From positions 1-64,000 of the forward strand of contig JABLUY010000185.1 of assembly GCA_013306675.1 (NCBI GenBank): a stretch of 64,000 nucleotides of DNA. The letters run 5' to 3'. The notes under the pieces were generated by a model, which did not search any database, was not told where the DNA came from, and was given only the letters and a program-made list of their open reading frames with translations. A program made the position numbers and the translations under genes. Shown here one piece after another: positions 47,626-58,063 of the stretch. The stretch comes from Thraustochytrium sp. TN22 (Eukaryota; Sar; Bigyra; Thraustochytrida; Thraustochytriidae). The first letter of the stretch is position 1, and the number at the start of each line of letters is the position of its first letter.

Positions 47626-48935
47626 GGCGGCCTCGACTCGTCTCGGGTCATGCCTGCGCTCTCGTTGTGCACGGAGAGGAGGGGGGGCGGAAGATCGCGT
47701 GGCCAGCAGCGCGAGAGAGCACGCGACACTCGCACGGCTGGCGGCCTGGCCGCCAGCCGTCGCGGACAGGGCGGCGCTGCGCACGGGCGGAAGAGCAGGG
47801 CGCTGAGATTTAAAAAGAAGGACTGGCTGGCTAACTGGACCCGACTTGACTCGACTCGACTCGCAGGCCGAAGCGGTCTACGCTCAAGAGCCGCTCGGAG
47901 GTGGAGGTGGAGCGCACCTTTGTGTTCAAGCACAGCAAGCAGGAATGGACGGGCGTGCCCATCATGGTGGCCAACATGGACACCACCGGCACCTTTGAGA
48001 TGGCCAAGGAGCTGTCCAAGCACCACGTCATCACGTGCGTGCACAAGCACTACTCGGTCGAGGAGTGGCTGGCGTTCGCCAAGGAGAACCCCGAGGCGCT
48101 GCCGTACGTGACGGTGAGCGCCGGCACGTCCAGCACCGACCTGCAGATCGTCAAGGACGTGCTCACGCAGGTGCCGGAGGTGAAGATGATCTGCCTCGAC
48201 GTGGCCAACGGCTACTCGGAGCACTTTGTCTCCACCGTGCGTGAGGTGCGCGCCGCGCACCCGAACCACACCATCATCGCCGGCAACGTCGTCACCGGCG
48301 AGATGGTCGAGGAGCTCATCCTCAGCGGCGCCGACATCGTCAAGGTCGGCATCGGTCCCGGCTCCGTCTGCACCACGCGCAAGCAGACCGGCGTCGGCTT
48401 TCCGCAGCTCTCCGCGGTGCTCGAGTGCAGCGACAGCGCGCACGGCCTCGGCGGCTGCGTCATCTCCGACGGTGGCTGCGCCTGCCCCGGCGACTTCGCC
48501 AAGGCGCTCGGCGCCGGCGCTGACTTCGTCATGTCCGGCGGCATGTTCGCCGGCCACGACGAGAGTGGCGGCAGCCTTGTCGAGGTGAACGGCAAGCAGT
48601 TCAAGGAGTTCTACGGCATGTCCTCCACCACCGCCATGGAGCGCCACGCCGGCAAGGTCAACAACTACCGCGCCTCCGAGGGCAAGTCCATCCAGGTCCC
48701 TTACCGCGGCCCGGTCAAGGCCACCATCCTTGAGATCCTCGGCGGCATGCGCTCCGCCTGCACCTACGTCGGCGCCAAGTCCGTCAAGGAGATCTCCAAG
48801 CGCACCACCTTCATTCGCTGCACGCAGCAGCTCAACCCGGTCTTCAACCAGCAGAAGGAGACCAGCACCGTGCCCAAGTCCTATCTCGAGGGCGACGGCG
48901 CCGACGAGCCCGCCGCCAAGAAGGCCAAGCATTAG
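47522..48935 (+). CDS. GMPR: GMP reductase (two exons)
   Basis: Exon 1 47522-47574 and exon 2 47867-48935 join through a 292-base intron (donor GTACGT, acceptor CAG), splitting an Arg codon; 373 residues. The join gives the expected [20 protein letters not shown]. Signature parts: [33 protein letters not shown] with the catalytic Cys at residue 186 (same number as human GMPR Cys186), [33 protein letters not shown] and [12 protein letters not shown]. It reduces GMP to IMP with NADPH and ammonia release. A Lys-rich tail (PAAKKAKH) is added. The distinction from IMP dehydrogenase is clear: no CBS domains, EFYGMSS pattern. The intron carries a (GGC)n run. Confidence 0.95.
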
Positions 48936-49806
48936 TGGACGCGCAAGGGTCGGTCCACTCACCGCACGATGCGGGGCATCGAAGCAACAACAGCATCTTC
49001 AAAAAGAACACAACACAACACAACACGACACAACACAACACAACGTGCCGCAGGGCTGAAGACGCCCGGAAGCGGAGTCTCGCTCATACAACAACATGAC
49101 ACACCGAGGCTCGCCCTCTCACGTAGTAGACACATCCATTCACCGTTAGTAATTTCCCACGCCTCAGCAAATGCTCCTTGTTGCCTCACGAGCTGCTTTG
49201 CAAGTTTTCCAACAAATCGCAAGGACGACAGCACCGACACCGACAAGACCGCCGCCAGCCCAGCAGACAAAGCGCAAGGCTCGCCGACCCCACGACGCGG
49301 GTTGTTGAAGCTGCAAACAGCTTCTTCAACTCTGCAAACAGCTTCTGAAGTTCAACTCCAACGTGCCGCGGGACGCCTGGCAGCAAAGTCTCGCTCTTTC
49401 AACAACCTGGCACATTTTGGCCCATTCTCTCATTGCTTGCTTAATTAATGCGACGATCCGCTTTTTTCCAACGTGCCTTGGCGACCTTGTGTCGCGGGTC
49501 GCTCTGTGATCGAATGTCCACTTCTAAAGAGGCCCATCACAGGTTCAAAAGTGGTCCAAGTACAACGGCTAGTCACGGTCGCCGCGGCCGCGGCTAAGCT
49601 TTGGCTGACTCACATCGGCTCAGGGCGCTGTCAGACGCGCCTGCCGTCACCGCAGTGAGAGCCGAGGACGCTGTGCGGCACGCGCCAACGGCGTCAACAG
49701 AAGAAGGCAACGCAGTCGATTGGGCAATCCGTCATCTCATCACATCGATCGGCGCGTGGAGCGCGCGGCGGGTTGTGGTGCTCGCGCGTCGGCGGCGGCA
49801 GCAGCC
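48936..49806. other. Intergenic region with ACAAC microsatellite and a diverged direct repeat
   Basis: (ACAAC/ACACA)n at about 49010-49042. CAACGTGCCGC...TCTCGCTC...CAACAACCTGGCACA-like segments recur at about 49042-49104 and 49358-49413, and CTGCAAACAGCTTCT recurs at 49310 and 49334. No gene supported. Confidence 0.45.
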
Positions 49807-51078
49807 ATGGCCAAGGGCGCCACGCCGGCCGCGCAGGGCTGGTTCTTCAAGCTGCGGCGCACGCATGACGGCAATGCGCTGGCGCGACACGTGACGCGCG
49901 CATGGAGCAAACGCTACTTTGTGCTGGTGCGCGACAAGATCAAGTGGTACAAGTCTGCCGATCCGTACTCGGGCGAGAAGGCCTGCGGATTCATCAACTT
50001 CCAGGAGGTCCTGCGCATCCGCGTGCTGCACAGCGAGACGCGCACGGAGGACCAGTTCAACCGCGATGAGTACGGTACCTATTCGCTCGAAATTCTCGCC
50101 AACTCGCGCCGCCTCGTCATTCGGACCCCCTCGCGCGAGGAAGCCATGATCTGGATCTACGAGCTCCGCAAAAAGATGAAGGTGTGGACCGAGCGCACCG
50201 GCGTGGAGACCTTGCGCGAGGTTGCGCCGACCCACAGGGCCCAGGACACGCGCGATAGCTTGCTTGAGCGCATCGATAGGGCTCTGGACCAGGTCGTGAG
50301 CCATCAGGGTTCGACGGCGAAGGAGAGCAACAGCAAGAAAAAGGTCAAGGCGGATGCTGCACCAGTTGCCGAAACCAGTGAGGAGCGCACTGCACGCCGC
50401 GCGCGCCGCAAGGAGCTGCGGGCCCGTGACAGCTCTGCCAGCTCCAGCCGCCGCTCCAGCCGCGCAAACTCACGCGCAGGTGACGAGGACGAGTCACCGC
50501 GGACCGGTAACTCGGCCGACTCGAACCGCGACGTTTCGACTAAATCGTCACGACGCAAGGGCGAGTCGCGCTCCTCCAAATCGCGCGAGACCGGGACCTC
50601 TTCCACCTCCTCCTCCTCCTCATCGCGCCGCTCCTCCAAGGCGCCCGCTCCGGCATCCTCCTCGACCACAAGGAGCGCGTCGCGCGAGCTGGATGACGAG
50701 GAGGTTGCCATCCGTCCCGCTTCGCGCCGCAAGAGCGGCTCGTCGCGGCGGACCACCACTGCCGCCGGCGATGAGGGCTCCAACACCTCGAAGCGCTCAT
50801 CGCGACACAAGGACCGTGGCGACCGTCCGGAGACCAGCGCGGGCCGCCGCCGCCACGCCGACTCGGCGGCCTCCTCTTCCTCCTCCTCCTCCTCCTCCTC
50901 GTTGTCTTCCTCCTCGCGCCGTGCGAGCCGTGAGGAGAAGCTCTTCGAACCGGTCCCCTCCGGCTTGGCCTCCTCCGCCTCCTCGTCGCGTCACACGAAG
51001 CATCGCTCTATTCCCACTGCAAAAACGTTCAACTGCGATGACGTGGCTGAGGAATGGATCGAGGAGACCTTTGATTGA
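49807..51078 (+). CDS. PH-domain protein with Ser/Arg-rich tail
   Basis: 423 residues from the ATG at 49807. A PH domain (about 8-130) opens with GWFFKLRRTHDGNALARHVT, RAWSKRYFVLVRDKIKWYKS, then KACGFINFQEVLRIR, and closes with the conserved Trp-containing helix (EEAMIWIYELRKKMKVW). It should bind phosphoinositides or act as a membrane adaptor. Residues about 175-400 are Ser/Arg/Lys-rich and disordered, with Arg-Ser dipeptides and poly-Ser runs (one of about ten Ser encoded by TCC repeats). The end FNCDDVAEEWIEETFD is acidic and ordered. Intron-free. Convergent with the kinesin gene, with about 40 bases between ends. Confidence 0.75.
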   Translation: MAKGATPAAQGWFFKLRRTHDGNALARHVTRAWSKRYFVLVRDKIKWYKSADPYSGEKACGFINFQEVLRIRVLHSETRTEDQFNRDEYGTYSLEILANSRRLVIRTPSREEAMIWIYELRKKMKVWTERTGVETLREVAPTHRAQDTRDSLLERIDRALDQVVSHQGSTAKESNSKKKVKADAAPVAETSEERTARRARRKELRARDSSASSSRRSSRANSRAGDEDESPRTGNSADSNRDVSTKSSRRKGESRSSKSRETGTSSTSSSSSSRRSSKAPAPASSSTTRSASRELDDEEVAIRPASRRKSGSSRRTTTAAGDEGSNTSKRSSRHKDRGDRPETSAGRRRHADSAASSSSSSSSSSLSSSSRRASREEKLFEPVPSGLASSASSSRHTKHRSIPTAKTFNCDDVAEEWIEETFD

Positions 51079-51118
51079 CTTACTGGGTGCGCAATAGTGA
51101 GATTGAAGGAATGAATGA

Positions 51119-53002
51119 TCAAAAGATAAAGTCTTGCGAGTGCCGCGTGCGATGATGCCCGAGCCAGTTGGACACGACCTGCTGCACCTTACGCGATTCC
51201 GCCTCGTCGCGTAGTGCCCGCAGCTGGAACTGCTTCGCCCTGCGCTCGGCCTGGTCACGCCGCGCGGGTCGAGCGCCAGCCAGCTTGCGCTCTCGTACGG
51301 ACTGCGCCCGAGAACCCTTGGGTCGCTGTTTTGAAGGCGAGCGGGGCGTCAGAGCCGGACGAAGGATCGAGGCTACCGCTGCTGGCGCCGGTGAGGGCGT
51401 CTCCGAATGTCCATCCTCCGCGAAGAAGGCCTGGTAAAGCCCATCTCGAAAGTGCGATGCGGCGCCTGCTTCCTGCCTCGCGTCCTCAAAGCCTTCGCGC
51501 AAATGCTTGAGCTGGTCCAAATAGCTCAGGCGCGGCAGAACTTGTGCCTGGATCATGGTCGGCTCGACCGGACTGCGCTGATGTCCAGCAGGGCGGTCAA
51601 CGGCAGTCAGATCAAGTGTGCTCTGCGCCGGGCGTGCCGGCGCGACAACCTTGTCCCCAACAAAGGCCGCACGTCCGTAGCTGTTATCATCATGCACACT
51701 CCGTTCGTCTTGACCGTCGTCGTACTCATCAAGAGCCTCGTCGACCTCGGGCGCCGCGTCCTCCTCGGTCGCCAGCGTGGACTCGCCTTGCGTGAGCTCC
51801 TCCAGGCCACCAGGCCAGGCAGACCCTTCCTCCGGGTCGTCGTCGCCTGCACCCAGAGGTGCCGAGCTGGAGAGCTCCTCAACTTGCAGCTTGAGCGCAG
51901 CGTTCTCTTCGGTGAGCTCCCGAATCTGTGTGCGCAGCTTCTCCACCAGACGCTCGTGCTGGCTGCGAAAGACAATAGGCGTGTTCTGAATGCGCATGGT
52001 CCGCGCCGCGAAGTGGAGCGTGCGCAGGGACTCGATGAGGTCAGCGCTCTGTGGCGAGATGCAGGCGATCATGGCGCACATGCTGCAGCCGCCAAGGGAC
52101 GAGCACAGCAGCTTGGTGAGCGCCGAATCACGGTACGGCGGGCGCGGGCCTGTCTTGCGGTCCAGCGCACGCACGACTTTGCTGAGCGTGAATAGGCTCT
52201 TGTTGAGCCCGCCAGACTCGCGCGCGTCCTTGGAGGCGGTGCTCTTGATGCGCTCCGAGCCAGCCAGGTCGCAAAACATGATCTTGCCGTACTTGCCCGT
52301 GGTCGCGTTCTCCAGAAATAGGGTGGTCACGCAATGGCTGCGCGAGGACCGCGCGTTGAGCGCGTGGCCTGCCACGCGGCGGCGCTTCATTGTCCGGCGG
52401 AGGCACGCGAGCCCGCGTGCGCAGCTGCCCACCTGGACGGCCTCCACGTTCTTGAGCACGAAGCCTTTCTCGCGTGCGCTCCACTTGAGCCCGGCGCTCG
52501 GCGGCGCCTGCGCATCGGTGGCGGCGGCGGCGGTGCCGGGGCTGCCGAGCAGGTCGTACAGCCGGTCATTGTAGATTTCCACGCTGCTCATGCGCACAGC
52601 AGTGCCCTGGAAGGCGGGGGTCGCAATCAGCTCAAAGATGGAGCGCATGCCGCGGCCGAAGCAACCCTCCTCCGTCTCAGAACCAAAGGTCGTATACGTC
52701 TTGCCGCTCCCTGTAGCGCCGTACGCGAAGAGGGTGGCGGCGTAGCCGGCCAGCGCGTGCTGGATGAGCTCTTCGATGCCGGACTCTCTGTAGAAGGCCT
52801 CCTGGCTCACCTCAGGCCCAAAGCACCTCGAGAAGTGAAACTCCCTCGCGTCTTTGGTCTCCGTGGCGCGCACCGTCACCGTAGCCTGTGTGGGCACCTC
52901 CACGCCGCCCACGGCATCTGCCTCATCTTGCGCCTCCTCGCGCCCTGCATGCTCTCCACCACCTCGCACGCGCACCAGCGCGCGTATGGCGCTCCCCGCC
53001 AT
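51119..53002 (-). CDS. N-terminal-motor kinesin
   Basis: 627 residues. Motor domain about 5-345: P-loop GATGSGKT at 95-102, switch I NARSSRSH (about 217), switch II DLAGSER (about 245) and RDSALTKLLCSSLGG. The neck follows with NTPIVFRSQ, then a short coiled coil (RLVEKLRTQIRELTEENAAL), an Asp/Glu-rich stretch and a C-terminal region with a basic coiled tail (ERKLAGARPARRDQAERRA). Insertions after VEIYNDRLYDLLG include a Pro/Ala loop. It is short for a transport kinesin; subfamily not assigned. The role could be spindle or flagellar, unresolved. Confidence 0.9.
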   Translation of the reverse strand: MAGSAIRALVRVRGGGEHAGREEAQDEADAVGGVEVPTQATVTVRATETKDAREFHFSRCFGPEVSQEAFYRESGIEELIQHALAGYAATLFAYGATGSGKTYTTFGSETEEGCFGRGMRSIFELIATPAFQGTAVRMSSVEIYNDRLYDLLGSPGTAAAATDAQAPPSAGLKWSAREKGFVLKNVEAVQVGSCARGLACLRRTMKRRRVAGHALNARSSRSHCVTTLFLENATTGKYGKIMFCDLAGSERIKSTASKDARESGGLNKSLFTLSKVVRALDRKTGPRPPYRDSALTKLLCSSLGGCSMCAMIACISPQSADLIESLRTLHFAARTMRIQNTPIVFRSQHERLVEKLRTQIRELTEENAALKLQVEELSSSAPLGAGDDDPEEGSAWPGGLEELTQGESTLATEEDAAPEVDEALDEYDDGQDERSVHDDNSYGRAAFVGDKVVAPARPAQSTLDLTAVDRPAGHQRSPVEPTMIQAQVLPRLSYLDQLKHLREGFEDARQEAGAASHFRDGLYQAFFAEDGHSETPSPAPAAVASILRPALTPRSPSKQRPKGSRAQSVRERKLAGARPARRDQAERRAKQFQLRALRDEAESRKVQQVVSNWLGHHRTRHSQDFIF

Positions 53003-54232
53003 GCGAGCCAGACCGGGCGCGCCGTGCTTTTCACTCTCGCCCTGCGCGCCGCGCGCCGCGCGCCTCGCCGCGGCTGTCCTGGAGCAATCTCCGCAAATGC
53101 GTCAATGTCACCATCTCTCTATCATGAGTCAGACTCTGTTGGAGCGATGATCCGGTAGAGTGAATCCTGCCGTGACCCTTGGCACTGTGGCGCAGAGTCC
53201 GCGCAGCCTGCCATTTGTTTGTTTGCATTGAGCCAGGCAGCAGCCAGGCGCGCACAGCAACATCGTGTCGCCCTCGACATGCATCTTGACCTGGATGAGA
53301 CGTCTTTCGTTCTCTCATCCATGATTGACCCGTGCGATTTGCTTCCCGAGTCGTCAAGAACGAACCCACGTCGCCACGCCGACTCTGAGCTTGTCCTCCG
53401 CGCTCTCCCCTCTTCCGCCGTCTCGCCAGCCGCTCATCTTCAGCAATGGCCATGCTGCACGCCTCCATCGCCCCGCTCCGGGGCGGCGGCGCTCCTTGCA
53501 TTCGATGATTGACCCGGGTCTGCGCGCACCTTCAGCTCATGCTCCGCGTCGTCCGCAGAGTCGACCACGCCCAAGGACAAGCTCGCGAGAGAGCGCGACA
53601 CAGGGAGAGACTTCGCGGCGAGTGCGCCGCGCGGCGAGCAAGGACCGTCTCTGGAATCCACACTCTGTATTCTACCGCTCTGCATTCGACAGCAAGTTGC
53701 CCATCATTCCATGCTCCCTCCTGCGCGCCCGCCCCACGCTCGGCCGCAGCTCCGTCGCGCCCAGGGGCGCCTGGACAAGCACGAGAGAGAGGCGAGCCTC
53801 GTCCAGGGCCTGCGCTCGACAGCGAGCTGCTTCGAGTCTTCGACAGCGAGCAAGCGAGCCCGAGTTGATCTGATGATCCTGCTCTGGCCTCCAAGATCGC
53901 GTGTGGGAAAGACGCGGCGGCGGCTCGGCGGCGAACAGGAGGCGCCGCCGCCGCCGGCAGACGCCGAAGCCTCGCGCGGCAGCGGCGGCGGCGGCGGCCG
54001 GCGGCGGCTCGGCGGCGCGCGGCGCGCGGCTCGGGCGGCGCGCGGCGCCCGCGCGCGGCCCGCGCGGCTGGCGGCGCGGGCGGGCGGCGCGCGGACGCCG
54101 GGCTCGGGCGGGCGGCGCGGCGGGCCGGCGAGGCGCCTCGCGCCCAGGCCGAGGGACGCGCGCACGCGCGAGGGACGCGAGCGCGCGCGCGTGCAGGGCG
54201 GGCAGGACGACGCGCAGCGGGAGGAGAACAGC
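53003..54232. other. Intergenic region upstream of the PP2C gene
   Basis: The long plus-strand frame reaches upstream to 53711, but that part (Arg/Gly/Ala-rich, including GGC runs near 53980-54110) looks like 5' UTR. No gene supported between the kinesin and PP2C starts. Confidence 0.4.
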
Positions 54233-56158
54233 ATGGAGGCGCGCGAGGAAAGCAGCCGCGGAGCCAGGGTCGTCGGCGAGGCCGCCAAGGGCGCCGAGGC
54301 GCGAGGGGAAGCGCAGGAGCTGGCGTGGGCCGCCAACGCCAGGAGCGCCGGCAACGTCGGCAGCGCAGGCAGCGACAGCATGTGCTGGGAGGGCCGCGGC
54401 GGCCGCGGCGGCAATGGCGGGGTGCTTGCGTCGCCCAAGGCCGCGCCGCTATCGGCGAAGCGCAGCGCAGACGTCGCCATGGCGGGCGACAACAGCCCGC
54501 GCCCGGAGCGCGCCGCCAAGAGCGCCTTTACCTTCTCCTCGTCCTTCCCTGGGGATCGCCAGAGGCCCAACCCTTTTGCGACAGCCAGGGCCGGCGTGGC
54601 GGCCGCCGAGTGGCGGCCGCCGTCGCTTGTGGAGAAATGCCTGAGCGCCCCGTGGGAGCCGCAGCAGTCCCAAGGCGGCGCGCCAGCCGCCAAAGGCAGG
54701 AGCAACCCATTCTCCACGGCAGGCGCCGCCGCCCGGGCAGCGGGGTCGCCGGCGCAGCGGTTCAATCCTTTCTCAAGCGCAGCCGCGGGCGCTACGGGGC
54801 GCGGAAGCAACCCATTTTCAACCTCGGCGGCGCGCGCGGCGGGTGGCTTCAGCGCCGAGCCCGCGTCGCGCTTCGACATGTTCATCGTGGAAAAGTCCAC
54901 ACCTTCGCCGGGGCCCTACGCGCCGCGCGAGTTCGAGGAGGGAGCAGCGTCCAGCGCCATGCAGCTTGACGGCAGCGACGGCAGCGGCAAGGCCTGGATC
55001 GGTAGTGCCAGTAGCGGCAGCTGTAGCAGTAGCAGTAGCAACTGGAACGAGAGCGAGAGCAGGTCGCCACGGCGGCGGCTAAAGCGCCTCAAGTCGCTGG
55101 ACCTGCCCATGGCCGCGGCACGTGAGCTGGTGGAGGCGCTCACGCCGCCGCGCACCAACACGCACAAATTCGGCGTCAACGTGCACGCAGACCTGACGCT
55201 CTTCCCGTTCGGCGTGTGCGCGACCCAGGGGCCTCGCGTGCACATGGAGGACCGATTCTGCGTGGTGGGCTCGCTGCTGGAGGAGCCGTACGTGTCGTTC
55301 TTTGCCGTATTCGACGGCCACGGCGGCAGCAACGTCTCCTCCTTCTGCGCCGCCAACCTGTACCAGAACCTGGGCGAGCTGCTCAAGACGCGCGGCTTCG
55401 GCGCGGTCGAGGCCTGCCTCGAGGAGGCCTTTCTCCGCACGGACGAGCAGGTGCGGACCACACCGCAGCAGTTGGCCGGGCGCGACCCTTTAGTCGGGTC
55501 GACCGCGGTGGCCATGGTGCTCACCGAGACCGACTGCGTCATCGCGAATCTGGGCGACTCGCGCGCCGTGCTCGTGAGCCAGGACCGCATGGACGTGGTG
55601 CAGCTCACTGAGGACCACAAGCCGAACAACCCGGAGGAGCGCCGGCGGATCTTGGCGCAGGGCGGCAGTGTGTCGGAGGACAGTCGCGTGGAGGGCATTC
55701 TGTCCATGTCACGCGCCATTGGCGACCGCGCGCTGAAAAAGTACGTCATCTCGCGCCCTCAGGTGATCCGCAGACGCCTCGACAGCCACGACAAGGCGAT
55801 TGTCCTTGGAACCGACGGCCTGTGGGATTGGGTGAACAACTTCAACGCTTCTAGCATCGTCAAGGTCGCGTCGAGCCCGCAGCAGGCCGCGGACTCGCTC
55901 GTGGCCGCCGCCATCAACGGCCGCAGCAACGACAACACGACTGCGCTTGTGGTGGACCTCGAGGCAGCCCGGGGCGCTGCGCCGGCGCTGCGCGAAGAGG
56001 CGCAGCGCCGCGCCGCCGCTCTGCGGGCCGACGAGGAGGACCTCCTTCCCGTCGTCGCTGCGGCGCCGCCGCCGACTCAGTCGCAGGAGGCGGCCGCTAG
56101 TGCTGGCGCAAGCGGCGCGAAGCGCGGCGGACGCAAGAAGCTCACCATCGAAATCTGA
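54233..56158 (+). CDS. PP2C-type phosphatase with four NPF motifs
   Basis: 641 residues if started at the ATG 54233 ([10 protein letters not shown]); the frame is open to 53711, so a longer form is possible. The N-terminal third is disordered and carries four Asn-Pro-Phe motifs (NPFA, NPFS, NPFS, NPFS at about residues 112, 158, 177, 193) in a loose repeat. The PP2C core (about 320-600) has all hallmarks: [77 protein letters not shown] and DNTTALVV. It is a Mn/Mg-dependent Ser/Thr phosphatase. NPF is the EH-domain ligand, so an endocytic partner is suspected. A basic tail ends [12 protein letters not shown]. Confidence 0.85.
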   Translation: MEAREESSRGARVVGEAAKGAEARGEAQELAWAANARSAGNVGSAGSDSMCWEGRGGRGGNGGVLASPKAAPLSAKRSADVAMAGDNSPRPERAAKSAFTFSSSFPGDRQRPNPFATARAGVAAAEWRPPSLVEKCLSAPWEPQQSQGGAPAAKGRSNPFSTAGAAARAAGSPAQRFNPFSSAAAGATGRGSNPFSTSAARAAGGFSAEPASRFDMFIVEKSTPSPGPYAPREFEEGAASSAMQLDGSDGSGKAWIGSASSGSCSSSSSNWNESESRSPRRRLKRLKSLDLPMAAARELVEALTPPRTNTHKFGVNVHADLTLFPFGVCATQGPRVHMEDRFCVVGSLLEEPYVSFFAVFDGHGGSNVSSFCAANLYQNLGELLKTRGFGAVEACLEEAFLRTDEQVRTTPQQLAGRDPLVGSTAVAMVLTETDCVIANLGDSRAVLVSQDRMDVVQLTEDHKPNNPEERRRILAQGGSVSEDSRVEGILSMSRAIGDRALKKYVISRPQVIRRRLDSHDKAIVLGTDGLWDWVNNFNASSIVKVASSPQQAADSLVAAAINGRSNDNTTALVVDLEAARGAAPALREEAQRRAAALRADEEDLLPVVAAAPPPTQSQEAAASAGASGAKRGGRKKLTIEI

Positions 56159-56310
56159 CAATGCTCCTCCTCCCCCTCCCCGGATCTGTATGTACACTAA
56201 AGCTTACCTTACGAGAAGTTTGATCTATCGAGGACTACAAAGGACTACAAATGCCGAGCTCGCCAGCTGGGTGGACAGAAATCGACGGACACGCAGGAAG
56301 GGGGCGCGCC

Positions 56311-56610
56311 CTTTGAGGCTCGAGCGCGATGCGTTGCACGATGCCTGGGTCGATGCCGAACGCGTGGCAGCTGGGCCGACGCCGAACGCGTGGCAGCTGG
56401 GCCGCAGCGGCGCTCAAACCTTGGGCTGCACCTTCTTGCGGTGCCGCTCGCGGCGCGCCTCGTCCTTTAAGGCTCGAGCGCGATGTGGTGCACGATGCCT
56501 GGGTCGATGCCGAGCGCGTGCAACTGGGCCGCAGGGCGCTCAACCTTGGACTGCATCTTCTTGTGGTGCCACTCGCGGCGCGCCTCGTCTTTGAAGTCCG
56601 TGTTCCATGC
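56311..56610. repeat. 154-base tandem duplication of a gene's 3' end
   Basis: Copy A about 56311-56464, copy B about 56465-56610. GCACGATGCCTGGGTCGATG and CTCGCGGCGCGCCTCGTC recur at an offset of about 150-154. Copy B contains the last codons of the minus-strand 56467 gene; copy A is a dead tail beyond its stop. Copy A also holds an internal 26-base repeat (GAACGCGTGGCAGCTGGGCC twice). Confidence 0.75.
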
Positions 56611-57597
56611 GCCCGTGCGCAGCATGGCCGGGTGCAGCACGAGCTTGGCCTTGGCCCGGCGTGCCAGCAGGCGCTGCAGCACAGAGATGGTGCACACCTC
56701 CTCAACGCCGGCCGGCACGCCCTCGTGCGGCATGCCCTCCGCCACGAGGCTGAAGCCCGTCAGCGCCAGCTTGTCAACGGCCCAGACCGCGAGTGTGTTC
56801 CATGGCGAGGTGCGGCCGTTGAGCACGCGCCAGCCTTGCTCGAAGAGGTGATCGCGCGGGAAGGCCGCGCCGGCCACGAGTGTGTCGCCGAGCTCGAACT
56901 GCGCCACGAGGCTGCGCACGACCTCGGGCGGCGCGTCCACCTCGAGCGACTGGAAGCAGATGTACCGGAAGCCGCCCTCCACGGCGAAGCTCGTCAGCGC
57001 GTTGAGCGCCGGGACGAAGCGGCCCCAGGGCTGCACAGCCAGCACGTGCACGCGCACGGCCGAGCCATCGCCGCGCCCCACGCGCTGCGCGGCCTCGGCC
57101 AGCTGCCGCACCTTGTCCACGGTCGCCGCCGAGGCGCCCACGGCCAGGACCACCGTGTCGGCCACGCGCAGTGCGCTGCGCAGAAAGCCGCCCAGCGCTT
57201 GCACGTCCACCACCTCCTGACTGGCATCCTGGAAGTGCAGGCGCGACGCCACCACCAGGTCGCCGCCCTGCTGCCGCCGCTGCTCTTGCTGCCGCTCGCC
57301 GCTCGTCGCGGGCAGCTGCACGGCGGGGCTCGCCTGCTGCTGCTGCAGCTGCAGCGGCTGCGCCGCCTCGCTCTCCGCACGCGCCGGCAGCGGTGGTGCC
57401 TCGGCTGCAGCCGGCGGCGGCGTCATGGCGGGCGTCACGTCGGCGGGCGCCATGGAGGGCGGCGCCGCCGGCCTGAAGGCCGTCATGGCCGCTCTGGCCG
57501 CGGCGGAGGGTGTCTGCGACGAGGCCCCTGGCCCGCCCATGTCCTCGGGCGGCAGCGCATTCTGGCGCGCGCCCCAGAGAAAGGGCAGCTCGCTCAT
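56467..57597 (-). CDS. Possible glycosyltransferase-like protein
   Basis: 376 residues. Residues 1-110 are Ala/Pro/Gln-rich and disordered. The rest is globular, with strands and motifs resembling a GT-A fold: VVLAVGASAATVDKVRQLAE, VHVLAVQPWGRFVPALNALT, EGGFRYICFQSLEVDAPPEV (position of the metal-binding DxD region, but with LEVD instead), LVAGAAFPRDHLFEQ, SPWNTLAVWAVDKLALTGF. I see no clear DxD, so an active enzyme is uncertain and the family is unassigned. The C-terminal codons lie inside the 154-base duplication. Its start is at 57597. Confidence 0.45.
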   Translation of the reverse strand: MSELPFLWGARQNALPPEDMGGPGASSQTPSAAARAAMTAFRPAAPPSMAPADVTPAMTPPPAAAEAPPLPARAESEAAQPLQLQQQQASPAVQLPATSGERQQEQRRQQGGDLVVASRLHFQDASQEVVDVQALGGFLRSALRVADTVVLAVGASAATVDKVRQLAEAAQRVGRGDGSAVRVHVLAVQPWGRFVPALNALTSFAVEGGFRYICFQSLEVDAPPEVVRSLVAQFELGDTLVAGAAFPRDHLFEQGWRVLNGRTSPWNTLAVWAVDKLALTGFSLVAEGMPHEGVPAGVEEVCTISVLQRLLARRAKAKLVLHPAMLRTGAWNTDFKDEARREWHHKKMQSKVERPAAQLHALGIDPGIVHHIALEP

Positions 57598-58063
57598 GGC
57601 AGCGCTGGTGGCTGACGTGCGCTGATGCGGGTTTGTCTGTCTTGATCAAGAGACAGGAGACGACATCTGCTTGGCACCCACGGTGACCCACCCACCCACC
57701 CACCACCACTGCAGCGAGCTTGATGAGGACGAGGACGTGGCGGCAGACCTCCCACGCCGAGGGTCCGGGGACATGGTAGGTCTCTGTTGTTGTTGTCAGT
57801 GTTTCTTTTTTTTTAGTTGGTGGAGATTGTTGGTAAGGATGGATGGTGTAAATGCTGCCGGGACAGCCACGTGCGCAAACACGGCGCTGGCGAGCGCCCG
57901 CGCCCTTTCCCGGGGCCGGGCCTCGCACGCGCAGGCGCGCGGTCTCCAAGGCGCCTCGAGGCCAAAGCTCGCTCTAGCTCGCTCTACTAGTAGCTCTAGA
58001 GCGCTGGCTAGAGCTCCAGCTCACCTGCGAAGAGCGCCATCAGAGTCACTTGATGAAGCCCAT
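57598..58063. other. Intergenic region with CTAG-rich patch
   Basis: Upstream of the 57597 gene and at the bS18m 3' end. CTCTAGCTCGCTC/TAGTAGCTCTAG motifs at about 57971-58022; a poly-T run near 57807. No gene supported. Confidence 0.4.

Noticed and set aside
53711-54232. Including the upstream 174 codons in PP2C
   Set aside because: They are Arg/Gly-rich with no ordered pattern and overlap a probable 5' UTR; a start at 54233 is preferred, though not proven.
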